Below, piece after piece: positions 1 through 6,447 of a stretch of DNA of 18,549 nucleotides. The translations under genes were made by a program, and so were the position numbers. Below the pieces are notes generated by a model, which saw only the letters and a list, made by a program, of their open reading frames with translations, did no database searches and was not told the DNA's origin. Source of the stretch: UMGS1519 sp050951095 (GTDB taxonomy: Bacteria > Actinomycetota > Coriobacteriia > Coriobacteriales > Eggerthellaceae); the NCBI GenBank assembly GCA_050951095.1, contig JBMNIQ010000001.1:1-18549 (forward strand), in the 5' to 3' direction. The stretch's first letter is position 1. The number at the start of each line of letters is the position of its first letter.

Positions 1-517
1 GGTTGTTGCCCTGCACCTGCACGGATGTCTCGGAAGCGCCCAGCGCATTAACGCGGTTCTCAATGATGGCCCGGCTCTTCTCCAGGTTCTCCTGGCTGAT
101 GGCGCCGTTATCGGAATCCGTCTCGGATGCCGTCAGCACCACGGACAGGCCGCCTTGGATATCCAGACCCTGATTGATCTTCTGGTCGGGCGGCATGAAC
201 ATCCAGATGGAGCCGATGACCAGCAACGTGGTAGCGATGAGCAGCCAGATGTTGCGGCGATTCACGTTGTGGGAACGCTTGCGGGAATTCTTCTTCCCCT
301 TGCCGTTGTCCTTGCCGGTTGCCTGCTTCGAAGTGCGCTTCGCAACGTCTTTCTCGGCGCCCGTGCTTTCGGCAGAAGCCTTGCCGTCTTTCGCGCGGGA
401 CTCCGCCTTTTTCCGATTGCTGCGCTTTCGGCTGCTTGCTTCCTTGCGGGACTTCGCCGCAATGGACTGCAGGTCGGGCTGTTCGGACTTATCGTTTTTC
501 GGCTTCTTCTTGAACAT
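1..517 (-). CDS. secD: Protein translocase subunit SecD, N-terminal part (cut by window edge)
   Basis: SecD works with SecF in the membrane to drive late steps of Sec-dependent protein export using the proton motive force. The 172 residues visible give a very basic cytosolic tail (residues 1-89, rich in Lys, Arg, Ser), one transmembrane helix (about 90-108), then the family motif GLDIQGG (117-123) that opens the first extracytoplasmic domain, and the ENRVNALG stretch (153-160) typical of SecD. The gene continues past the left edge, so the five further membrane helices are not seen. The start is an ATG preceded by an AAAGGGA sequence. The basic tail is much longer than in Escherichia coli SecD, where the first helix is almost at the start. 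It lies downstream of tgt, as in many bacteria, but no yajC lies between them. Confidence 0.93.
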   Translation of the reverse strand, partial: MFKKKPKNDKSEQPDLQSIAAKSRKEASSRKRSNRKKAESRAKDGKASAESTGAEKDVAKRTSKQATGKDNGKGKKNSRKRSHNVNRRNIWLLIATTLLVIGSIWMFMPPDQKINQGLDIQGGLSVVLTASETDSDNGAISQENLEKSRAIIENRVNALGASETSVQVQGNN

Positions 518-617
518 GAACCGTATCCCTTTTGCTGATCTCCCTCGCCCGCCGCGGGCTGCACAGAACAGGCTTCGTCCGCCGGGGCAGATTGGCTTTG
601 TTGCGTATAACCGTGCC

Positions 618-626
618 ATTATGACA
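618..626 (-). promoter_or_regulatory. Possible extended -10 promoter for secD
   Basis: On the minus strand the sequence TGTCATAAT matches an extended -10 element (TGn plus CATAAT), about 100 bases upstream of the secD start. No good -35 hexamer is seen at 16-18 bases, so this rests on the extended -10 alone. It would let secD be transcribed independently of tgt. Confidence 0.3.
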
Positions 627-735
627 CATCCGCCGCCGGTCCCGCAGCCGTCTCAGAGGCTTTATCAGGGCTTTACCTGTCGTTTATGGACGAACGGTGT
701 TCACCGTCGAAAAAAGAGAGAGCGGAATGAGGCCC

Positions 736-1884
736 TTAATAGTCTGCCGCGGCCGGAGACGACATCCATTCATTTTCGAATTCATCATACGCATCGGCCA
801 GCACCGCCGCGCGCGCTTGGCGCATCAGCTCTAAAAGGAAGTACAGGTTATGGATGGACAGCAGGATGCCGCCCAGCATCTCGCCCGTCTTCACCAAGTG
901 GCGCAGATACGAACGGGAGAACTTCGCGCACACCGGACACGTGCATTGCGAATCCAGCGGCCCGAAATCGTGCACGAAGCGCGCGTTGCGCATGTTCATG
1001 CGGCCTTCGTGGCTGAACGCCGTGCCCATGCGCGCCGTGCGCGTGGGAAGCACGCAGTCGAACATGTCCACTCCTTCGCCCACAGCCCGCACCAGCGTCG
1101 TTGGGTTGCCCACGCCCATCAGGTAGCGCGGCTTGTCCTCCGGAAGCGCGCGGGCAACCCGCCCCAGCGTGGCGAACATGGTCTCGTGGTCCTCGCCCAC
1201 GGAATACCCGCCGATGCCGTAGCCCTTAAAGCCGGCACCGCCGCGTGCCTCGTCAGCCGCCGACGCCTCTGTAAGGCGGCGGATGGACTCCAAGCGCAGA
1301 TCCAAGTGCATGCCGCCCTGCACGATGCCGAATAGCGCCTGGTCACGGCGCGTATGGGCCGCCAGGCAGCGTTCCGCCCACCGCGCGGACAGATCAACGG
1401 CCCGTTCCACGAACTCACGCGTGGCCGGGTACGGCGGGCACTGGTCCAGCTGCATGCAGATGTCGGCGCCGATCTTCTGCTGGATGGCCATGTTCTCCTC
1501 GGGCGTCCAATGAATCTTGTCGCCGTCGTACACGGATGCGAATGTGACGCCGTCAGCATCCAGCTTCACGGTATCTGCCAGCGAGAAGATCTGGAAACCG
1601 CCGGAATCCGTGAGCATGGGGCCATGGTACTGCATGAACTCGTGGATGCCGCCCGCCTCGGCGATAAGGTCCGCACCCGGACGCATGGCAAGGTGGTACG
1701 TGTTTGCCAAGACCACCTGCGATCCTATCTCGTGCAGCGTGGAGGGAAGCACGCCCTTCACGGAAGCCCGCGTGCCCACGGGCATGAACATGGGCGTGTG
1801 CACGGTGCCGTGTGCCGTTTCGAACGTCAGGGCGCGGGCGTTGCCGCTTTGCGCGTCCTTCGTCACCTTGAAAAGCTCGTCCAT
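736..1884 (-). CDS. tgt: tRNA-guanine transglycosylase (queuine tRNA-ribosyltransferase)
   Basis: Tgt exchanges guanine 34 in the anticodon of tRNAs with GUN anticodons for the queuosine precursor preQ1. All family hallmarks are present: DSGGFQ (93-98) with the general acid/base Asp93, GGYSVGE (225-231), FDCVLPTR (275-282) with the nucleophile Asp276, and the zinc site CxCxxC plus His (Cys314, Cys316, Cys319, His345). Length 382 aa is normal. I chose the ATG at 1884 because it overlaps the stop of the upstream HAD gene as TAATG, with GAGG just before it; a second ATG four codons upstream (1896) would overlap more and has a poor ribosome binding site. It is probably co-transcribed with the HAD gene. 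queH, divergent about 0.8 kb away, supplies another step of the same pathway. Confidence 0.96.
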   Translation of the reverse strand: MDELFKVTKDAQSGNARALTFETAHGTVHTPMFMPVGTRASVKGVLPSTLHEIGSQVVLANTYHLAMRPGADLIAEAGGIHEFMQYHGPMLTDSGGFQIFSLADTVKLDADGVTFASVYDGDKIHWTPEENMAIQQKIGADICMQLDQCPPYPATREFVERAVDLSARWAERCLAAHTRRDQALFGIVQGGMHLDLRLESIRRLTEASAADEARGGAGFKGYGIGGYSVGEDHETMFATLGRVARALPEDKPRYLMGVGNPTTLVRAVGEGVDMFDCVLPTRTARMGTAFSHEGRMNMRNARFVHDFGPLDSQCTCPVCAKFSRSYLRHLVKTGEMLGGILLSIHNLYFLLELMRQARAAVLADAYDEFENEWMSSPAAADY

Positions 1885-2615
1885 TACGCCTCGCATTCCG
1901 GAAAGTTGGCTGCCCAGTCTGCAAACTGCTGCAGCGAGCCGTTCTTGATGGTATCGATCGGAAAGTTCACCGGGTCCAGCATGCGGTCCGTGATCAGGAA
2001 CGCATCTGCGCCCAGCTCCAGGATGGCCAGGTCCTCGCGCGTGTTGTTGCCCACCATCAACACCTCTTCGGGCTTGCAGCCGACAATGCGGATGTTCTGG
2101 CGGTAATACGAAAGCGACGGCTTCAACGCCGACGAATTGTCATACGTCGTCTTGCGCTCGAAGCACGACGGGTCGACGTCCGCCCATTTCAAACGCCAGT
2201 TCAGCGCCGATTCCGGGAACATGGGCATCGTGGTCAGGTACAGCGGATAGCCTTTCTTGCGAAGGTCCTCCACCACGCGGCGCGCGGCGGGGTTCGGCTG
2301 AATGCCGGCGCCGATCTCGCCGAAGTCGTTCTCGTAGAAATCCAGCAGGACGTTCTCCATGGTGTCCGCGGATTCGCCGAACAGCGCATTGAACGTACTC
2401 CAGAAGGCCTCCCGGTTCGTCTTGCCCGGATGGTCGGCGCCCATGGATTTCATGCCCTCGTTCAGCGCATACGAGAAGCGCTCCGCATCCAATCCCAAAC
2501 GTGTGACGTAGATGCGCAGCTTAATGAAATACCGATGCAGGAATTCGTCCATGTCGATGGGCAGCAACGTGCCGTCCAAATCGAAGAATATCGCCTTGTA
2601 GCGCCGCTGTTCCAT
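1884..2615 (-). CDS. HAD-superfamily hydrolase
   Basis: A 243-aa haloacid-dehalogenase-type hydrolase, most likely a small-molecule phosphatase. Motif I is FFDLDGTLL with nucleophile Asp12 and acid/base Asp14. Motif II is a Thr pair (Thr128/129) in LYLTTMP. The conserved Lys is Lys165, and motif IV is GNNTREDL (189-196), with Asn190 where many relatives have Asp and Asp195 as second acid. Residues about 19-110 form the helical cap. The substrate cannot be told. The open frame extends to 2774, but the ATG at 2615 is preferred because motif I then lies at the usual distance and GGGAGG precedes it; the longer version would run into queH. Its stop overlaps the tgt start by one base, so the two are coupled. 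Confidence 0.85.
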   Translation of the reverse strand: MEQRRYKAIFFDLDGTLLPIDMDEFLHRYFIKLRIYVTRLGLDAERFSYALNEGMKSMGADHPGKTNREAFWSTFNALFGESADTMENVLLDFYENDFGEIGAGIQPNPAARRVVEDLRKKGYPLYLTTMPMFPESALNWRLKWADVDPSCFERKTTYDNSSALKPSLSYYRQNIRIVGCKPEEVLMVGNNTREDLAILELGADAFLITDRMLDPVNFPIDTIKNGSLQQFADWAANFPECEA

Positions 2616-2654
2616 GTGCCTCCCGTGGTCGGGTCTGTACGAAAAACGGCCTCT

Positions 2655-2660
2655 AGTATA
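2655..2660 (-). promoter_or_regulatory. Candidate -10 for the HAD-tgt operon
   Basis: Minus-strand TATACT, about 40 bases upstream of the HAD start. It overlaps the plus-strand -10 of queH, so the two divergent promoters would share the same AT core. No convincing -35 is visible. Confidence 0.35.
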
Positions 2661-2662
2661 AT
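2657..2662 (+). promoter_or_regulatory. Candidate -10 for queH
   Basis: A perfect TATAAT 23 bases upstream of the queH start codon, giving a very short leader that just includes the ribosome binding site. The -35 region (about 2634-2639) is a poor match to TTGACA. Confidence 0.5.
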
Positions 2663-2670
2663 GCAGGCGA

Positions 2671-2678
2671 AAAGGAGG
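2671..2678 (+). promoter_or_regulatory. Ribosome binding site fixing the GTG start of queH
   Basis: AAAGGAGG followed by a 7-base spacer and GTG. It is a near-perfect anti-16S match and decides the start codon of queH. Confidence 0.85.
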
Positions 2679-2685
2679 TTGCCCC

Positions 2686-3468
2686 GTGTCCAGAATCTTG
2701 CTACATGCCTGTTGCGGGCCCTGTTCCCTGGAGCCCACGCGCCTTCTGCAGGAAGAGGGCCACGACATCACCATCGCCTATTCGAACGCGAACATCCATC
2801 CGCGCGACGAGTACGTGCACCGCCTGAATACGCTGACTGCCTGGGCGAACACGCAGGATATCGCGGTGTTGGAGGGAACGTACGATCCCAAACGCTGGCA
2901 TGCGCTGGTCGGCGACAAGAACACCTGGGGCCCCGACCATGCCGAACGCTGCCGGCGCTGCTACCGCATGCGCTTGGAAGAGGCGGCCCGCATGGCGGCG
3001 GAAGGCGGCTACGAAGCGCTTTCCACCACCCTGGCCGTAAGCCCGTACCAGTTTTCCGACATCGTGCGTGAAGAACTGGAACGCGCAGCGGCGGCGGTCG
3101 GGCTGCCGGCCATCTGGCACGATTTCCGCCCGTACTATCCGCAGGCTACGCGCCGCAGCCGCGATTTGGGCATGTACCGTCAGAATTTCTGCGGCTGCGT
3201 GTTCTCAAATGCGGAGGCAGCGGCGGAGCGCGAGGAGCGTAAGATCGCCCGCTCGCGGGAGAAGGAGCAGTGGCGCGCCGCCCATGCCGACGAGATTGCT
3301 GCCAAGGAGGCCGCCCGCAAGCAGAAGCGTGCGGAACGGGCCGCCTACGACGCAAAGCAGCATAGGAAGAAAGAAGCTTTGCGCGCATTTCGCCAGGCGG
3401 AGAAGGCGAAGGCGCGCGCTGCGCAGCGCGAAGCGGAAGCAGCCACGCGCGTGCATCCCGGCGCGTGA
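2686..3468 (+). CDS. queH: Epoxyqueuosine reductase QueH
   Basis: QueH reduces epoxyqueuosine in tRNA to queuosine, the last step of the pathway, in organisms that often lack the cobalamin-dependent QueG. The QueH (formerly DUF208) signature is clear: HACCGPC with adjacent Cys9-Cys10, a CxxC pair (Cys89, Cys92), TTLAVSPYQ (114-122), and FCGC (168-171), the cysteines that carry the iron-sulfur cluster and iron site in the family. The catalytic part ends near residue 185. Residues about 186-260 are an extra Ala/Lys/Arg/Glu-rich helical tail, very basic, possibly an RNA-binding or coiled-coil extension. Translation begins at GTG behind a strong ribosome binding site. The gene diverges from the tgt operon, so two queuosine genes sit side by side. 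Confidence 0.93.
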   Translation: MSRILLHACCGPCSLEPTRLLQEEGHDITIAYSNANIHPRDEYVHRLNTLTAWANTQDIAVLEGTYDPKRWHALVGDKNTWGPDHAERCRRCYRMRLEEAARMAAEGGYEALSTTLAVSPYQFSDIVREELERAAAAVGLPAIWHDFRPYYPQATRRSRDLGMYRQNFCGCVFSNAEAAAEREERKIARSREKEQWRAAHADEIAAKEAARKQKRAERAAYDAKQHRKKEALRAFRQAEKAKARAAQREAEAATRVHPGA

Positions 3469-3552
3469 GCATTCTCGCGCCCTGGCGGGCGGGCGGACTT
3501 GCAACTGCAGCGCTCGAGCAGGCCTGAGCGCCGCCAGAACTCGAACGGGCGT

Positions 3553-3575
3553 GTGCGCCTTACGCCCCGGCGCAC
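3553..3575 (+). terminator. Hairpin after queH, possible weak terminator
   Basis: A perfect 7-bp stem (GTGCGCC / GGCGCAC) with a 9-base loop lies about 85 bases after the queH stop. It has no U-run, only GGTCGGGTTT, so it is at best a weak or factor-dependent terminator. The rest of 3469-3634 shows nothing else I can name. Confidence 0.25.
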
Positions 3576-3634
3576 GGTCGGGTTTGCCTGCCTGCCGACG
3601 CGTGTAAGCGGGCTTGCGGCTTTTGAGTTCGGGC

Positions 3635-3666
3635 AATAAAAATGGCGCCCCGAATGGGGGCGCCAT
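3635..3666 (-). terminator. Rho-independent terminator of the cold-shock gene
   Basis: On the minus strand a perfect 10-bp stem (ATGGCGCCCC / GGGGCGCCAT, arms 3657-3666 and 3642-3651) with a 5-base loop is followed directly by TTTTATT. It begins 22 bases after the cold-shock gene stop. On the plus strand no T-run follows, so it works only for the minus strand. Confidence 0.88.
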
Positions 3667-3688
3667 GGCAAACAGCTTTCGTACTTGC

Positions 3689-3892
3689 CTACTGCGGAAC
3701 GACGTTGCTGGCCTGCAGCTTGCCGTTGCTACCGGTTGCCACATCGAAGGAAACCGACTGCCCCTCCTCGAGGGTCTTGTAGCCATCCATCTGAATCTCG
3801 GAGAAGTGGACGAACAGGTCTTCGCCACCATCCTGAGAGATGAAGCCGTAGCCCTTCTCGGGACTAAACCATTTAACCGTACCCTGTGCCAT
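3689..3892 (-). CDS. Cold-shock protein (CspA family)
   Basis: A 67-aa single cold-shock domain that binds single-stranded nucleic acid and acts as an RNA chaperone. Both RNP motifs are visible: KGYGFI (RNP1, residues 13-18) and DLFVHF (RNP2, 25-30), after the usual start MAQGTVKWF. Length is standard. The frame is open further upstream, but the ATG at 3892 is preferred because it gives the family N-terminus and is preceded by AAGAGGA. It has its own strong terminator, and a long AT-richer leader region lies upstream, so it is probably a single-gene transcript. It converges on queH. Which Csp paralogue it is cannot be told. Confidence 0.95.
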   Translation of the reverse strand: MAQGTVKWFSPEKGYGFISQDGGEDLFVHFSEIQMDGYKTLEEGQSVSFDVATGSNGKLQASNVVPQ

Positions 3893-4262
3893 TGTTCCTC
3901 TTTTCATCGGTTCCCCCGAAGGGGATTCCATTCGTCCGGTGCTTGGCGAGTACCGAACGCTCGTACCAGTGGCTTAAACCATACACTATGGAGCCTACTC
4001 TGGCATCGTCGTTTTTGCGACAGGTGAGAAATACTTAGGCCAACGAGAGCGAAAAGAGAGCGTTGTGTTAGAGCTTCGTAAAGAACTGATTCAACATAAA
4101 CGAACTGGTGGGCTATGTATTTCTCACAGCGTCAACAGATGTCATAGGGGGCTGTACCCATCCGATTACCGCTTGCGATATTTTTACGACACATTACGAC
4201 AGGTCTATTATTTTGTCCTATCGTCTGCCCTTCGCGGTAACTGAAATTAGAGCCAGGCGCAC
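3893..4262. other. AT-richer non-coding region with direct and inverted repeats
   Basis: About 370 bases between the cold-shock start and the gene after ruvB, clearly AT-richer than its surroundings and without a credible gene on either strand. It holds an 11-bp inverted repeat (GTGAGAAATAC at 4024-4034, complement at 4117-4127), two copies of an 11-base direct repeat (TTRCGACAGGT at 4015-4025 and 4194-4204), and a 10-base-period repeat of TTACGACA at 4184 and 4194. No terminator for the ruv operon and no convincing promoter could be assigned, though the cold-shock promoter must lie here. Confidence 0.6.
3912..3925 (-). promoter_or_regulatory. UUCG-tetraloop hairpin in the cold-shock mRNA leader
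   Basis: On the minus strand TCCCC-TTCG-GGGGA forms a 5-bp stem with a C(UUCG)G tetraloop, an exceptionally stable RNA loop, ending 19 bases upstream of the start codon and just before the ribosome binding site. It may stabilise the leader or tune initiation. Confidence 0.5.
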
Positions 4263-4694
4263 TCAGCCGACGTCGACCGCGTTCATGCTCTCCGCGAAGA
4301 ATTCCTCCAATGTCTGGGGATCGAGCATATCTTCCGAAAGCGGAATGCGGTATGCGTCGGCCACCGCATATGCCTGTTGGCTGCGCAGCAACGCCAGCGA
4401 GTCATTGCCGGATTTGCCCAGCAGCTGGGATTCCAGCAGCAGCGAGCGGACGATGTACTCAATGACGCCCGGATCCGTATCGGATACCCGCAAGATGCTG
4501 GCAACGGATTCCGGAGCCAACGCGAGCAGCGCCTGCCCGTCAATGTTCACGGATTCTCCCACCTGGGCTTCCAGCAATTCCGTTGCCGTGCCGCCTTCGT
4601 CGCCGTCACCTGCGCCCTTCTCCAGGCCCAGGCGGATAGCCTCGGCGAACCGCACGAACTGATCGACGATATAGTCCTTGTTCAGCATGCCCAT
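4263..4694 (-). CDS. DUF6483-like helical protein at the end of the ruvCAB operon
   Basis: A 143-aa acidic, all-helical-looking soluble protein without signal peptide or membrane segment. The pattern of a start like MLNKDYIVDQF, an internal SLLLESQLL helix and a final LRSQQAYAVADAY helix resembles the small DUF6483 family of unknown function; I recognise this only by pattern, so the family name is tentative. It starts 6 bases after the ruvB stop and is clearly part of the ruv operon. The ATG at 4694 or the one two codons later (4688) are both possible. What it does beside ruvCAB is unknown. Confidence 0.75.
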   Translation of the reverse strand: MGMLNKDYIVDQFVRFAEAIRLGLEKGAGDGDEGGTATELLEAQVGESVNIDGQALLALAPESVASILRVSDTDPGVIEYIVRSLLLESQLLGKSGNDSLALLRSQQAYAVADAYRIPLSEDMLDPQTLEEFFAESMNAVDVG

Positions 4695-4700
4695 GGCTGC

Positions 4701-5843
4701 CTACCTTCCCTTATCCGGCAGCGGCTGAACGCCGATATGCCAGTACGCCTTCTCCGTGGCTTGGCGCCCCTTCGGCGTCCGGACCAGGAAACCCTGCTGG
4801 ATGAGGTAGGGCTCGTACACGTCCTCGATGGTGCCCTGATCCTCGCTCAAGGCAGAGGCGATAGTGGACAGGCCTACCGGGCGGCCGCCGTATTGCACGC
4901 ACAGCAGCCGGAGTATGCGGTTGTCGATGGCATCCAATCCCAACTTGTCCACTTCGAAGAAATCCAGCGCCTGCGAAGCCGATTCCTGATCGATGATGCC
5001 GCTGCCGCGCACCTGCGCCCAATCGCGCGTGCGCTTCAGCAGGCGATTCGCCAAACGCGGCGTACCGCGGCTGCGGCGGGCTATCTCCAGCGCGCCCTCT
5101 TCCGTGATGTCGATATCCAGCAACGCGGCGGAGCGGAGAATGATATGCGCCAGCTCTTCGGGCGAATAATAGTCCAGCCGGAACGAGATGCCGAAGCGAT
5201 CGCGCAACGGGCCAGTGAGCATGCCGCTGCGCGTCGTAGCACCCACAAGCGTGAACCGCGGCAAATCCAGACGGATAGAACGCGCAGCCGGCCCTTTGCC
5301 CACCACAATATCCAAGGCGAAGTCCTCGAGCGCGGGGTACAGAACCTCTTCCACCATATGGTTCAGGCGGTGAATCTCGTCGATGAAGAGGACGTCGCCA
5401 TCCTCGAGGTTCGTCAGGATCGCCGCCAGGTCGCCAGCACGCTCGATAACCGGACCGCTTGTGGTCTTCAGGTTCGAGCCCAGCTCGTTCGCAACAACGT
5501 TCGCCAGCGTGGTCTTACCCAAGCCCGGAGGGCCGGAGAGCAGGATGTGGTCCACGACGTCGTTGCGTTCCTTCGCCGCCTTGATGAAGATGGACAGGCT
5601 CTCCTTGATCTTCTCCTGGCCTTGATAGTCTGCCAGTCGCTTCGGACGCAGGCTGCGGTCAAGCGCCAAGTCGTCGACGGTCAGCTCCGATGTCGTCAGG
5701 CGCTCGTGCGTCGCCGTCGAAGATGCGTTTTGCGGGCTCCCCAGGTCGGAAGCCTCGTATCCGATGCCTTCGATGGCAATGTCGGAGGAGTCCCCGCCAA
5801 GGGGCACCCCTTCGCCCTTCTGTATGTCTTTGCCGTCTTCCAA
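4701..5843 (-). CDS. ruvB: Holliday junction branch migration ATPase RuvB
   Basis: RuvB is the hexameric AAA+ motor that, bound to RuvA, pumps DNA through Holliday junctions. Visible motifs: Walker A GPPGLGKTT (104-112), Walker B DVLFIDEIHRL (150-160), sensor 1 GATTRSG (201-207), the PLRDRFG arginine-finger motif (212-218), and the C-terminal winged helix with QGFLVRTPKGR. At 380 aa it is about 40 residues longer than usual; the excess is an acidic, low-complexity N-terminal extension before the conserved LRPKRL. The start is a TTG at 5843 behind GGAAAG with a longish spacer; a GTG 12 codons later with GAAGGG before it is a good alternative. It sits 22 bases after ruvA. Confidence 0.96.
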   Translation of the reverse strand: MEDGKDIQKGEGVPLGGDSSDIAIEGIGYEASDLGSPQNASSTATHERLTTSELTVDDLALDRSLRPKRLADYQGQEKIKESLSIFIKAAKERNDVVDHILLSGPPGLGKTTLANVVANELGSNLKTTSGPVIERAGDLAAILTNLEDGDVLFIDEIHRLNHMVEEVLYPALEDFALDIVVGKGPAARSIRLDLPRFTLVGATTRSGMLTGPLRDRFGISFRLDYYSPEELAHIILRSAALLDIDITEEGALEIARRSRGTPRLANRLLKRTRDWAQVRGSGIIDQESASQALDFFEVDKLGLDAIDNRILRLLCVQYGGRPVGLSTIASALSEDQGTIEDVYEPYLIQQGFLVRTPKGRQATEKAYWHIGVQPLPDKGR

Positions 5844-5865
5844 TGCGTATCAGCTTTCCGGATGC

Positions 5866-6447
5866 TTAGGATCCCAGTCGTTTCAGGGCATATTGTAGCA
5901 GGGCGCCCTCGTCGGCCCCCGCAGGCGCATCCTGCAGCGCCACTTCCGCCTCCTGCGGCGTGAAGCCCATGGCCATCAGCGCCTCCGCGGCGCCCCGCAA
6001 GCCCTCGTTCGAAACCGGCTCTCTTCCCTGCGCTGCGGCTATTCCCTTCTCCAGCGACCCCTTCAGCTCCAGCACGATACGCGATGCGGACTTCTTGCCG
6101 ATGCCAGGGATGCGCGTGATGGATGTCACGTCCTCGTTCAGGATGGCGTCCGCCAGCTCCGTCGGCGTAAACGTGGAAAGGATGGCCAGCGCCACTTTCG
6201 GCCCGATGCCGCTCACGTTGACGAGCTGGGTAAACGTCTCGCGCTCTTCCTGAGAGGCAAAGCCGTACAGCGACATGTCGTCCTCGCGAACTTGCAGCAC
6301 GGTGTATATGCGCACGGGTTTCCCCGCCTGCGGCAGTTTCGCCAGGCTTTTCGTAGACATGCCCACTTGAAAGCCGATGCCGTTCACTTCCACTACCGCC
6401 GACAGGGCATCCGATCCCGCAAGCGTTCCCTTCAGATAGGAGATCAT
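5866..6447 (-). CDS. ruvA: Holliday junction branch migration protein RuvA
   Basis: RuvA is the tetrameric four-way-junction binder that loads RuvB. The 193-aa protein has the N-terminal OB-fold (1-64, MISYLKGTL start typical), two helix-hairpin-helix motifs with GIG loops (GIG at 80-82 and GIG at 115-117 followed by KKSASRIVLELK), a flexible linker (about 135-147), and the C-terminal RuvB-contacting domain (148-193). Length is normal. Its ATG overlaps the ruvC stop by 4 bases (ATGA), so the two are translationally coupled. Confidence 0.97.
   Translation of the reverse strand: MISYLKGTLAGSDALSAVVEVNGIGFQVGMSTKSLAKLPQAGKPVRIYTVLQVREDDMSLYGFASQEERETFTQLVNVSGIGPKVALAILSTFTPTELADAILNEDVTSITRIPGIGKKSASRIVLELKGSLEKGIAAAQGREPVSNEGLRGAAEALMAMGFTPQEAEVALQDAPAGADEGALLQYALKRLGS

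Noticed and set aside
691..710. Dyad near the 3' end of tgt as a terminator
   Set aside because: The T-run on the minus strand precedes the stem instead of following it; kept only as a possible operator.
2616..2685. preQ1 riboswitch upstream of queH
   Set aside because: The gap is only 70 bases, mostly taken by promoter and ribosome binding site, and shows no preQ1 pseudoknot pattern.
3953..3966. Second LexA-like box, CGAACGCTCGTACC
   Set aside because: Three mismatches to the consensus, including in the GTT half-site; not credible beside the perfect box at 6996-7009.
3893..4262. A tRNA or other known RNA gene in the AT-richer gap
   Set aside because: No T-loop signature, cloverleaf or recognisable signal-recognition, 6S or tmRNA motif was seen; an unknown small RNA stays possible.
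4377..5963. A 528-codon open frame on the plus strand across ruvB
   Set aside because: It lies antisense to a complete ruvB with all AAA+ motifs; long antisense frames are expected in GC-rich coding DNA, and its translation is low-complexity Arg/Gln/Ala with no motif.
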